A DNA stretch of 33,533 nt from JBLNDG01 sp050261415 (GTDB lineage: Bacteria > Bacillota > Clostridia > Lutisporales > Lutisporaceae): the NCBI GenBank assembly GCA_050261415.1, contig JBLNDG010000096.1:1-33533 (forward strand), written 5' to 3'. The notes below the pieces were generated by a model. The model did no database searches, was not told the origin of the DNA, and worked only from the letters and a program-made list of their open reading frames with translations. Of the stretch, positions 7,841 to 14,477 are shown piece after piece (the first letter of the stretch is position 1; each line of letters begins with the position of its first letter). The position numbers and the translations under genes are program-made.

Positions 7841-8868
7841 CAGACAACGCCTCCTGTTGTGTTTTCTATTGCAACCGCATGAGCAATTGAAGGTATTGAC
7901 TCGCCCTGCCATGCAGAAGTAGGTGATAGAAGCGCACCTGTAGCGACTAAAAGTATTTTTTTCAGGTTCCCTTTTTTCATTTCCTTATAGAGATAACCGT
8001 TCCATACAACAGCAGAACAGCCGCACCCACTTCCACCGGCATGCGTGTCCTGCTTCTCCGGATCAAAAATGAGAGTTCCACAGTCGTTGTATACGTTTTC
8101 TATATAAAAGCCTTCCTTCTTCATAAGGTCTATTACAATAGATCTCCCGACAATCCCCAGGTCTCCCGTAACAATCAGGTCGTAATAGCCCGGGCTTCTG
8201 CCTGTTTCATTGAAATGGCTTGTCAAAGTATCAACAGCCGCAGGTGCCATAGCTGCCCCCATATTGTTTGCATCCTTTATTCCAAAGTCAACAACCTTTC
8301 CCACTGTCACATGAGTTATGTAAGGCCCAATACCGGCCCTGGACAAAATGGATGCGCCTGCACCGGTGACCGTCCATTGTGCAAAGGGAGGTCTCTGTAC
8401 TCCCTGCTCCAGGGGGAATCTGTATTGCCTTTCTGCGCTACTGTAATGACTAGAAGTCGCACACACCACGGAATCTGCAAAGCCTCCATCTATCAGCATG
8501 GCACCCATACTTATAGACTCTGCCATTGTAGAGCATGCTCCGTAAAGCCCAATAAAAGGTATCTGCAGCTCTCGCGCAGCAAAACTTGACGATATTATCT
8601 GATTCAGAAGATCCCCTGCGAAGAAGAAGTTTACCTCCATATTGCTTTTCCCCGAGCTCTTTATTGCATTTTTTACTACTGCCTTCAGCATTTTAGACTC
8701 TGCCTTTTCCCAGCTCTCTTCCCCGAAGTAGTCATCCTCCAAAACAACGTCGAAATTTTTTGCAAGCGGGCCCTGCCCCTCCTTCGGTCCCACAATCGAT
8801 GCCGTCGATATGACAGAGGGAGGTGCAGCCAGTTTCAACGTCTGCTTGCCCAGTCTTTTTCCTGACAT
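7840..8868 (-). CDS. spoVAD: Stage V sporulation protein AD
   Basis: Soluble 342-residue protein with a thiolase-like fold that binds dipicolinic acid in Bacillus and associates with the spore inner membrane. Recognisable family blocks include FDVVLEDDYFGEESWEKAESKM, FIGLYGACSTMAESI, VVCATSSHYSSAERQYRFPLE and GGSGCGCSAVVW near the C-terminus. Start chosen at the ATG with AGGAGTG 5 nt upstream. It lies between spoVAC (24 nt upstream) and spoVAEb (1-nt overlap), the normal clostridial order. Confidence 0.95.
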   Translation of the reverse strand: MSGKRLGKQTLKLAAPPSVISTASIVGPKEGQGPLAKNFDVVLEDDYFGEESWEKAESKMLKAVVKNAIKSSGKSNMEVNFFFAGDLLNQIISSSFAARELQIPFIGLYGACSTMAESISMGAMLIDGGFADSVVCATSSHYSSAERQYRFPLEQGVQRPPFAQWTVTGAGASILSRAGIGPYITHVTVGKVVDFGIKDANNMGAAMAPAAVDTLTSHFNETGRSPGYYDLIVTGDLGIVGRSIVIDLMKKEGFYIENVYNDCGTLIFDPEKQDTHAGGSGCGCSAVVWNGYLYKEMKKGNLKKILLVATGALLSPTSAWQGESIPSIAHAVAIENTTGGVV

Positions 8869-8892
8869 TTTATCACTCCTGTTATATTCCAG

Positions 8893-9339
8893 TTATTTTG
8901 CAAATAGATAATACAATATTCCTACCAGTATTGAAGTGGATATTCCATATACCAGGACAGGCCCAGCAACAATAAACATTTTTGCACCCACTCCGAATAC
9001 AAAGCCTTCTCTCTTAAACTCCATTGCAGGAGAAACTATTGAGTTTGCGAAGCCTGTAATAGGTACAATACTGCCTGCTCCGGCTTTCTTGCCTATAAGG
9101 TCATATACTCCAAGCCCTGTAAGGAAAGCGCCAAGAAAAACCATAGTAGTTGCTGTTATCGCGGAGACAGCCTCCTGATTATAACCGTAGCTTTTGGCAA
9201 CATTTGTTATGAGCTGAGCAACATCGCAGATTAGACCTCCCACGATAAATGCCCATATGCAGTTTTTCAGGGTATTGGGTTTTGGCATCTTATCCTTTAT
9301 ATATTTTTCATACTGTTTTGGACTCATTTTTGTCTTCAT
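8893..9339 (-). CDS. spoVAC: Stage V sporulation protein AC
   Basis: Integral membrane protein of 148 residues. SpoVAC of Bacillus behaves as a mechanosensitive channel and is the likely pore for dipicolinate. A charged N-terminus (KTKMSPKQYEKYIKDKMPK) precedes about four membrane segments. The family motif GAGSIVPITGFANSIVSPAMEFKRE (shown in part: ITGFANSIVSPAME) is clear. AGGAGGT lies 11 nt before the ATG. It is the first recognisable spoVA gene; spoVAA and spoVAB are absent, as in most clostridia. Two small ORFs precede it in the same direction. Confidence 0.93.
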   Translation of the reverse strand: MKTKMSPKQYEKYIKDKMPKPNTLKNCIWAFIVGGLICDVAQLITNVAKSYGYNQEAVSAITATTMVFLGAFLTGLGVYDLIGKKAGAGSIVPITGFANSIVSPAMEFKREGFVFGVGAKMFIVAGPVLVYGISTSILVGILYYLFAK

Positions 9340-9376
9340 ATAATTGTCTTACCTCCTACAAAACCTTCAAGTGCAG

Positions 9377-9508
9377 TTACTTGTCCTCATAAATCCGCAT
9401 TATGTTTTTTGCAACTTTTCCCTCAATATCACTTCTTATTTCCTTATCAGTCTCCGACTCAAGATTAATAATATTCTTTAACTGCTTATATCTTTTGACA
9501 GAAAGCAT
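9377..9508 (-). CDS. Small charged protein (43 aa) upstream of spoVAC
   Basis: A 43-codon ORF not previously considered because of its size. It reads MLSVKRYKQLKNIINLES, then ETDKEIRSDIEGKVAKN, and ends IMRIYEDK. The ATG at 9508 has GGGGTGGT about 6 nt upstream. It overlaps the end of the preceding ORF by 23 nt and stops 37 nt before spoVAC, so it looks like an operon member. It is soluble, highly charged and predicted helical. I do not recognise a family. It could instead be the displaced C-terminus of the preceding ORF after a frameshift. Confidence 0.55.
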   Translation of the reverse strand: MLSVKRYKQLKNIINLESETDKEIRSDIEGKVAKNIMRIYEDK

Positions 9509-9677
9509 TATCTACCACCCCGGAATCTTCGATTTTTTCATTGGCCATATGATAATCCATTACCAAGGTTGCCCTTTTCAGCTTTTTATCAATTAGCCTG
9601 CTGTCCAAAGATGACCATGAAACAAAAGTCACACAACCAATCAATAGAAATAAGAGCATACATTTAATAATTTTCAT
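9486..9677 (-). CDS. Small membrane-anchored protein heading the spoVA operon
   Basis: 63 residues from an ATG at 9677 (GGAG 9 nt upstream; the frame also opens at 9692). It has a clear N-terminal signal/anchor (MKIIKCMLLFLLIGCVTFVSW, shown in part: CMLLFLLIGCVTFV) followed by a short polar region of about 40 residues. The C of IGC could be a lipobox-like cysteine, but the motif is weak. Position suggests it is transcribed with spoVAC-AD-AE, so it is plausibly a forespore inner-membrane protein. No family recognised. Confidence 0.5.
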   Translation of the reverse strand: MKIIKCMLLFLLIGCVTFVSWSSLDSRLIDKKLKRATLVMDYHMANEKIEDSGVVDNAFCQKI

Positions 9678-9734
9678 ATTCCCGCACTCCAATACAATAA
9701 TTATGCTTATATTATTATCGTCCAGTGCTGTAAA

Positions 9735-9741
9735 TATTATG
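9735..9741 (-). promoter_or_regulatory. Possible sigma-G-type -10 box of the spoVA operon
   Basis: CATAATA on the minus strand (9741-9735) fits the forespore sigma-G -10 consensus (CATANTA). It lies about 58 nt before the first ORF of the spoVA operon, where sigma-G control is known in Bacillus. No good -35 was found at the right distance; that region is a dyad, ATGTAAA-TTTT-TTTACAT (about 9744-9761). Confidence 0.3.
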
Positions 9742-9787
9742 TCATGTAAATTTTTTTACATAAGAAGCCTCATAAACTAAATTAGTG

Positions 9788-9812
9788 CAAAAAAAGATGC
9801 CCCAAGGCATCC
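9788..9812 (-). terminator. Rho-independent terminator (distal end of spoIIA/ncRNA region)
   Basis: Minus strand GATGCC (9811-9806), loop TTGG, GGCATC (9801-9796), then a run of seven T. It would end transcripts that come from the sigF side, 430 nt after the sigF stop. That leaves the folded interval 9819-10207 inside the transcript. Confidence 0.75.
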
Positions 9813-9818
9813 GGTTAT

Positions 9819-10207
9819 AATAAGAGCAGCCATGTATAGCTTGGCATTGGTATAGAAATCTTGATGGAGACTAAGCTCAGAATCCTAAGAAAAACGTGAC
9901 CACTAAAGAAAGAGGCTCCGAGCCCCGAAAAGCTAGCTCAACCTCGTGTTTCACTCACTGTTGTTTCTAAGGATTCTTCTCTAAGTTCCATTTGCTAGTG
10001 TAAAACCATAGTTTCAACAGGACCTATTGTGTTGAAGCTATGGTTTTGCATATAGTTGGCAAGAATATTTATGGAACATAATATTCGAAGCGCAATCAAT
10101 CTTTCTATAAGATGCCTATCTATAGCATGGCTGCTTTCGTTACATAAGTAGCTATAGAAGCAAATGGTATGTATAACAGGGCATATGCTTCGGTATACAT
10201 ACCATTT
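9819..10207 (-). repeat. Interspersed repeat, long copy (389 bp)
   Basis: The right part (10097-10207, 111 bp) matches 18726-18836 with 4 differences. The left 18 bp (9819-9836) match 18708-18725 with 2 differences. The 260 bp between (9837-10096) are absent from the other copy. The shared part folds into two hairpins: AAATGGTATGTATA against TATACATACCATTT, and TCTATAGC against GCTATAGA. Read on the minus strand, the repeat starts 36 nt after the sigF stop and ends CATGGCTGCTCTTATT, like a terminator. The first 40 bp (9826-9865) are also about 80% similar to the reverse complement of 10097-10134, giving it terminal inverted repeats. Confidence 0.8.
9865..10047. other. Folded insert inside the long repeat copy, possible structured RNA
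   Basis: Two strong inverted repeats lie in this gene-free stretch. An imperfect pairing joins TGGAGACTAAGCTCAGAATCC (from 9865) with the region 9964-9990 (TTTCTAAGGATTCTTCTCTAAG...CCA), with a small GGCTC/GAGCC hairpin at about 9911-9921 inside. A second, almost perfect 18-bp hairpin joins 10002-10019 with 10030-10047 (one G-U, 10-nt loop). No ORF of note is present. It could be a structured RNA, a 3' untranslated part of the sigF transcript, or a small non-autonomous mobile element. Confidence 0.45.
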
Positions 10208-10243
10208 GATTATCTCTTCTATATCTATAACTTGTAAAGTGTT

Positions 10244-10981
10244 CTATATAATATTTTGCCTGAGCTTAGTTATTATCTTCTTCTCTATCCTAGATACCTG
10301 CACCTGCGACATGCCAAGCATTTCCGCCACCTGACACTGGGTCATGTCCTTGAAATACCTTAGCATTATTATTTGACGCTCCTTCGCTTCAAGGGAAGAC
10401 AATACTTCCTTAAGGGCAATTTTATCTATTATTTCGCTGTCCTCCCCTTCATTGCAGCTTATCCTGTCAATCAGAAGTATCGGTGAACCGTCATCCTGAT
10501 GAATTGTTTCATAAAGTGATTCAGTGTTTTGGACTGAATCAAGGGCGATTGCAAGATCCTCCTTCGGGATATCAAGAACCGAAGCAATTTCTGCAATTGT
10601 AGGTTCCCTGCCAAAATCCTTTTCCAAATTTTCTTTTGCGATATGGGCTTTGTTTGCTATTTCCTTTAAATTCCTGCTGACTTTTATTATTCCGTCATCC
10701 CTGAGAAACCTTTTTATTTCTCCTATAATCATAGGAATAGCATAGGTTGAAAATTTCACATTGAAGGAAGCATCAAATTTTTTTATAGCCTTCAAAAGGC
10801 CGATACTTCCTATTTGGACCAGGTCATCATATTCACAGCCTCTGTTTAAAAACCTTTTTACAACACTTCTAACCAGTCCGATATTGTTTTCTACAAGAAA
10901 GTTTTCTGCGTCGGCATCTCCATTTTGTGCACGGGATATTATCGTTAAGAATTCTTCCTGTGTAAGTTCTACCCGTTCCAT
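10244..10981 (-). CDS. sigF: RNA polymerase sigma-F factor (forespore)
   Basis: First forespore-specific sigma factor of sporulation; 245 residues. Region 2 has GLVRSVVKRFLNRGCEYDDLVQIGSIGLLKAIKKFD (key part: DDLVQIGSIGLLKAIKKFD) and FSTYAIPMIIGEIKRFLRD, which binds the -10. Region 3 follows. Region 4 has the helix-turn-helix MTQCQVAEMLGMSQVQVSRIEK near the C-terminus. The ATG is preceded by GGGGT. Third gene of the spoIIA operon, 12 nt after spoIIAB. It is held inactive by SpoIIAB until SpoIIAA is dephosphorylated. Confidence 0.97.
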   Translation of the reverse strand: MERVELTQEEFLTIISRAQNGDADAENFLVENNIGLVRSVVKRFLNRGCEYDDLVQIGSIGLLKAIKKFDASFNVKFSTYAIPMIIGEIKRFLRDDGIIKVSRNLKEIANKAHIAKENLEKDFGREPTIAEIASVLDIPKEDLAIALDSVQNTESLYETIHQDDGSPILLIDRISCNEGEDSEIIDKIALKEVLSSLEAKERQIIMLRYFKDMTQCQVAEMLGMSQVQVSRIEKKIITKLRQNII

Positions 10982-10993
10982 AGCAATACCCCG

Positions 10994-11422
10994 CTAAACA
11001 GTTTTTAGCGTTTTAGTCATTTTAATTGTAGTTCCTGCACCTGGCTGTGAGTCAATTTCCACCTTGTCCATGAAAGTTTCCATGACTGTAAACCCCATCC
11101 CTGACCTTTCAAGCTCCGGCTTGGAGGTATACAAAGGCTGCCTTGCCTGCTCTGCATCAGCTATTCCTTTACCGGAATCCTTCACCTCTATCTCTACTGT
11201 ATTGCCGGTTATCCTTGAAATTATCTCCACTATTCCGGTGCTGCATTCATAGCCGTGTATAATTGCATTCGTGACTGCTTCAGATACTGCCGTTTTTACT
11301 TCTGCGAGTTCTTCAATTGTAGGATCAAGCTGTGCAACAAACGCAGCCACTACAGACCTTGCGAAGCTTTCATTCTGTGATTTGCTTAAAAATTCGAGTT
11401 TCATTTCGTTGTCTGCTTTCAT
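10994..11422 (-). CDS. spoIIAB: Anti-sigma-F factor / SpoIIAA kinase
   Basis: Binds and inhibits sigma-F, and phosphorylates SpoIIAA. 142 residues, close to the Bacillus length. GHKL ATPase fold: N box SEAVTNAIIHGYE (about 47-59), G1 motif DSGKGIAD (about 81-88), and the lid segment with ARQPLYTSKPELERSGMGF (shown in part: TSKPELERSGMGF). The opening MKLEFLSKSQNESFARSVVA is typical. AGGAGTG lies 8 nt before the ATG. It lies 4 nt downstream of spoIIAA. Confidence 0.97.
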   Translation of the reverse strand: MKADNEMKLEFLSKSQNESFARSVVAAFVAQLDPTIEELAEVKTAVSEAVTNAIIHGYECSTGIVEIISRITGNTVEIEVKDSGKGIADAEQARQPLYTSKPELERSGMGFTVMETFMDKVEIDSQPGAGTTIKMTKTLKTV

Positions 11423-11426
11423 TATG

Positions 11427-11771
11427 TTAACACTCCTTTATCTTTTCTATAGCTTGCTTTTTATTTGAATATACCGGCATTATCTTTTGTAGTCCGCATA
11501 TCTCACAGATCCTTTTTACCTGCGGCTTGACATTTATCATGGCTGCTTTTCCCCCATTTTCCTTGAGTAATTTATATCTTCCTATTAATACTCCAATACC
11601 GGAGCTGTCCATAAATCCTACACTTTCCATATCAAATATAATATTCTTGGGGTTTTTAAGTAAAATTTCCCTGTCAATTTTGGCTCTTATATCTTCGCAG
11701 GAATGATGGTCTATATCCCCTTTAATCTTTGCAATAAGAAGCCTGTCCGAATACTCGAAATCAATGTTCAT
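11427..11771 (-). CDS. spoIIAA: Anti-anti-sigma-F factor
   Basis: STAS-domain protein of about 114 residues that releases sigma-F from SpoIIAB when unphosphorylated. The phosphorylated serine is in GFMDSSGIGVLIGRY (about residues 53-67). The opening MNIDFEYSDRLLIAKIKGDIDHHSCEDI (shown in part: KGDIDHHSCEDI) is characteristic. The frame is open back to 11822, but the ATG at 11771 has GGAGGG 6 nt upstream and gives the family start. First gene of the operon, behind a sigma-H promoter. Confidence 0.96.
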   Translation of the reverse strand: MNIDFEYSDRLLIAKIKGDIDHHSCEDIRAKIDREILLKNPKNIIFDMESVGFMDSSGIGVLIGRYKLLKENGGKAAMINVKPQVKRICEICGLQKIMPVYSNKKQAIEKIKEC

Positions 11772-11829
11772 TCTCGTCCCTCCATTAATTTGCAGTGCAT
11801 TTATTGCTGCATCTTTACGCATTAATAGT

Positions 11830-11854
11830 ATTCTTTAAATGTATTTATTTTCCT
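11830..11854 (-). promoter_or_regulatory. Sigma-H promoter of the spoIIA operon
   Basis: Minus strand: AGGAAAA (11854-11848), 11 nt, then AAAGAAT (11836-11830), preceded by GA. This fits the sigma-H consensus (RNAGGAWWW, 11-12 nt, RNNGAAT) and the known sigma-H control of spoIIA in Bacillus. It ends about 58 nt before the spoIIAA start. Confidence 0.75.
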
Positions 11855-12009
11855 TCAGTGAAATTTGTATTGTTTTGTTGAATCGGAAAAATTTTATTTT
11901 TAAAATTTGTAGTATTTTCGGCAAATCTTACGTAAATAAAATAGATGGAAAAATGCAATGCAAAACATAATTGGCAGAGTTATTATCCTATAGTATTTCT
12001 AGCATTTTG

Positions 12010-12018
12010 TGCTATACT
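12010..12018 (+). promoter_or_regulatory. Extended -10 promoter of the glycosyltransferase gene
   Basis: TGCTATACT (TGnTATACT) lies about 48 nt before the ATG. No good -35 at 17 nt, as often with extended -10 promoters. The 294-bp gap with spoIIAA thus holds two divergent promoters. Confidence 0.4.
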
Positions 12019-12066
12019 AAAAATAATAAAATACAGAACGTATGATATTGCTAAGGAGTGATTCAA

Positions 12067-13173
12067 ATGAATGTGCTTATATTTTCCGTGTCCATAGGCA
12101 GTGGGCATGATCAGGTGGCACATACCTTGAGAAATGAATTTATTCACATAGACAACTCTTCGAGAGTCAAAATAGTGAACACTATAAACTTTATAAGTCC
12201 AATTCTAGATAAAGTTATTCTTGACGGTTATCTGAACATACTGAAGTTCTACCCTAAGGCCTGGGGAAAGCTTTACGAAAAGACAAACAAGCTTGATCCT
12301 ATAATTGATATCAATGATATTGCAAACCGTCTTATGACCAGTAAGCTCAGAAAAAGCATTGCCAAGTCGGAGCCCGATGTTATAATATGCACTCACAGCT
12401 TTCCCAGTGCAATTATATCAAGCCTGAAACAGAAAAAGCGGATTGATTGTCCTTTAATCTCTGTCATTACGGATTTTAACGTTCATTCGTCCTATGTAAA
12501 CGATGAAACCGACTATTATGTGATTCCTCATGAGGATTTATCCTATATCCTGGAAAACTTCGGGGTTGATACTAATAAAATATTACCTTTCGGGATACCG
12601 ATAAAACCTGAATTTTCAGAGGTTCTTTCAAGAGATGCCATACTTGAGAAATTGCAGTTGGAAAATAATAAAACCGTGCTTGTCATGGGGGGTGGTCTTG
12701 GCCTTGGACAAATAACCAATATCGTTAAAGAATTGGATAACTCCATGTATGATGTACAAATCATTGCTGTTGCGGGACGAAATCATAGATTGGAATCCAG
12801 GCTAAAGAGCCTCAATACCGTAAACAAGCTGGTTGTTTATGGTTTCATCAATAATATACATGAGCTGATGGAAATATCGGACTGTGTGATTACAAAACCC
12901 GGCGGAGTTACAACAGCAGAGATATTATGCAAACAGAAGCCTCTGGTTATATTTTCTCCTTTACCCGGTCAAGAAAACGAGAATGCAGAATTCCTGCTGA
13001 ATTCCGGTGCAGCTGTCACTACCTCTGATGTGAATAAAATACCGGTGCTTATCAACCAGATATTTAACTCCCAGACACGCATGCGGTGCTTCAAGGATAT
13101 GACAGGCGAGCTTAAAAAGCCTGATGCAGCCTCTACCCTCGTAAAATTTCTTACCGAAAAATATGAGGCTTAG
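12067..13173 (+). CDS. UgtP/MGDG-synthase-like glycosyltransferase (GT28 type)
   Basis: Likely transfers a sugar to diacylglycerol to make glycolipid at the membrane inner face. About 368 residues. The N-terminal half has the family signature ILIFSVSIGSGHDQVA-like motif (here SVSIGSGHDQVAHTL, about 6-20) and HSFPSAIISSL. The C-terminal half has the nucleotide-sugar part: VLVMGGGLGLGQI, then KPGGVTTAEILCKQKPLV with PLPGQENENAEFL. The start is the ATG at 12067 (AAGGAG upstream); a GTG at 12058 is within the ribosome site. The family also includes MurG-like enzymes, so the acceptor is inferred. Divergent from spoIIA; speE follows with its own promoter. Confidence 0.85.
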   Translation: MNVLIFSVSIGSGHDQVAHTLRNEFIHIDNSSRVKIVNTINFISPILDKVILDGYLNILKFYPKAWGKLYEKTNKLDPIIDINDIANRLMTSKLRKSIAKSEPDVIICTHSFPSAIISSLKQKKRIDCPLISVITDFNVHSSYVNDETDYYVIPHEDLSYILENFGVDTNKILPFGIPIKPEFSEVLSRDAILEKLQLENNKTVLVMGGGLGLGQITNIVKELDNSMYDVQIIAVAGRNHRLESRLKSLNTVNKLVVYGFINNIHELMEISDCVITKPGGVTTAEILCKQKPLVIFSPLPGQENENAEFLLNSGAAVTTSDVNKIPVLINQIFNSQTRMRCFKDMTGELKKPDAASTLVKFLTEKYEA

Positions 13174-13186
13174 TATAAAGAAATTA

Positions 13187-13215
13187 TTGCCATTGAGTGA
13201 CTAATGCCTTAAAAT
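13187..13215 (+). promoter_or_regulatory. Sigma-A promoter of speE
   Basis: TTGCCA (13187-13192), 17-nt spacer, TAAAAT (13210-13215), 53 nt before the speE start. Confidence 0.65.
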
Positions 13216-13268
13216 ATTGATTAAAATTGTATTTAAAAGAACAACATGGTTTGAAAGGAGAATATGAA

Positions 13269-14099
13269 ATGGATTTATGGCTTAAGGAAGCACAGATTGA
13301 GAATTCGGCAATGACTTACAAAATCAAGGAGACCATACACACCGAAAAAACAAAATATCAGGATCTTGCAGTTGTAGATACATACGAGTTCGGAAGGATG
13401 CTCCTTCTGGATGGAATTGTGCAGCTTACCATCAGGGATGAATTTGTCTATCATGAAATGATAACACACGTACCGCTCTTTACGCACAAGAATCCGAAGA
13501 AGGTGCTGGTTATAGGCGGCGGCGACGGTGGTGCTATCCGTGAGATCCTTAAACATGAATCTGTTGAAAAGGCCGTATTGTGTGAAATTGATGATAGAGT
13601 AGTTGAAATTTCCAAGAGATATTTTCCGGAAGTCAGCTGCGGATTGGATGACCCCAGGGCAGAAGTCTTTATAGGTGATGGTATAAAATATGTGCTTGAA
13701 CGGAAAAATGAATTTGATGTGATAATCGTTGACTCCACAGACCCCTTTGGTGCGGCGGAAGGCCTTTTTAATGTGAACTTCTATAATTCGCTGTATGATT
13801 GCCTTACTGACGATGGAATTTTTGTAGCTCAGACAGAAACCCCTTTCTATCTTCCCAATGTTGTTAAAAGGGTATTTAAAGATATCAAAAAAGCGTTTCC
13901 TATAACCAAAATGTATTTGGCATCCATACCTACATACCCGGGGGTATTGTGGAGCTTTACCATGGGTTCAAAAAAGTATGACCCGGAAAAAATTGATGCT
14001 GATTCAATACCAAAAATTGAAACAAAATACTATCATGAGAAACTTCATGCAGCATGCTTTGTTCTTCCAAAGTATGTAAATGAATTAATTTCAAAGTAG
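13269..14099 (+). CDS. speE: Spermidine synthase (polyamine aminopropyltransferase)
   Basis: Transfers aminopropyl from decarboxylated SAM to putrescine, giving spermidine and methylthioadenosine. 276 residues. An N-terminal beta domain contains RMLLLDGIVQLTIRDEFVYHEM (key part DEFVYHEMITHVPL). The Rossmann part has VIGGGDGGAIREILKH, and the catalytic aspartate is in VDSTDPFG. It ends SKKYDP...ETKYYHEKLHAACFVLPKYV, very like the Bacillus enzyme. The ATG at 13269 with GAAAGGAG upstream is preferred over 13227. The methylthioadenosine product could be recycled by mtnP, 4 kb downstream on the other strand. SAM decarboxylase is not in the window. Confidence 0.95.
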   Translation: MDLWLKEAQIENSAMTYKIKETIHTEKTKYQDLAVVDTYEFGRMLLLDGIVQLTIRDEFVYHEMITHVPLFTHKNPKKVLVIGGGDGGAIREILKHESVEKAVLCEIDDRVVEISKRYFPEVSCGLDDPRAEVFIGDGIKYVLERKNEFDVIIVDSTDPFGAAEGLFNVNFYNSLYDCLTDDGIFVAQTETPFYLPNVVKRVFKDIKKAFPITKMYLASIPTYPGVLWSFTMGSKKYDPEKIDADSIPKIETKYYHEKLHAACFVLPKYVNELISK

Positions 14100-14284
14100 C
14101 ATCCGATAAACTGATTATTTTACTTATGCATAATAATACAAGTGAAATGTAAACTTATTTGTAAGCCATTTTGAATCTTCTGGTTTTTTAAATGTTGATA
14201 ATCCATTGTGGGGCTTATCTCCTGTGCATCTTGCCAGGATTTAAAAAAGTAGTATTTTTTTAATGTATTTTTTATCAAAAAATA

Positions 14285-14313
14285 TTGCATTTTAAAAATG
14301 TTTGCCCTATAAT
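14285..14313 (+). promoter_or_regulatory. Sigma-A promoter upstream of the speA leader
   Basis: TTGCAT (14285-14290), exactly 17 nt, perfect TATAAT (14308-14313). Transcription would start near 14320, leaving a leader of about 155 nt that contains the terminator at 14353-14393. The stretch 14100-14284 is AT-rich; I see nothing else in it. Confidence 0.65.
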
Positions 14314-14352
14314 AAATTTGGCATTTAAATAAAAAACTTATAATCGCTCTGC

Positions 14353-14393
14353 AAAAGCCCGAACTTATTGCAACGAAGTTTCGGGCTTTTTTT
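14353..14393 (+). terminator. Rho-independent terminator in the speA leader / after speE
   Basis: AAAAGCCCGAAC (from 14353) pairs with GTTTCGGGCTTTT, followed by a T run. It can end speE transcription, and also lies about 35 nt after the start expected from the promoter at 14285-14313. TCTGCAA (14349-14355) can pair with TTGCAGA (14399-14405) around it, while TTGCAA in the loop could pair with the same left arm. That would be a possible antiterminator. Confidence 0.85.
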
Positions 14394-14477
14394 ACTTGTT
14401 GCAGAAATTTTATAGGCTTCAAAATTAAGGATTCTAAATTTTGAAATCCTCAATTTACCGAAAGGAAGGTGTAAAAA

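Noticed and set aside
8041..8589. 182-codon plus-strand frame inside spoVAD
   Set aside because: Antisense shadow of a clearly conserved gene; no ribosome site and no family resemblance.
9826..10207. CRISPR-like or attenuator array because of repeated hairpins
   Set aside because: There is no regular repeat-spacer pattern; the hairpins differ from each other.
14353..14393. T-box or other tRNA-sensing leader for speA
   Set aside because: The leader is too short and lacks the T-box AGGGTGGNACCGCG core.
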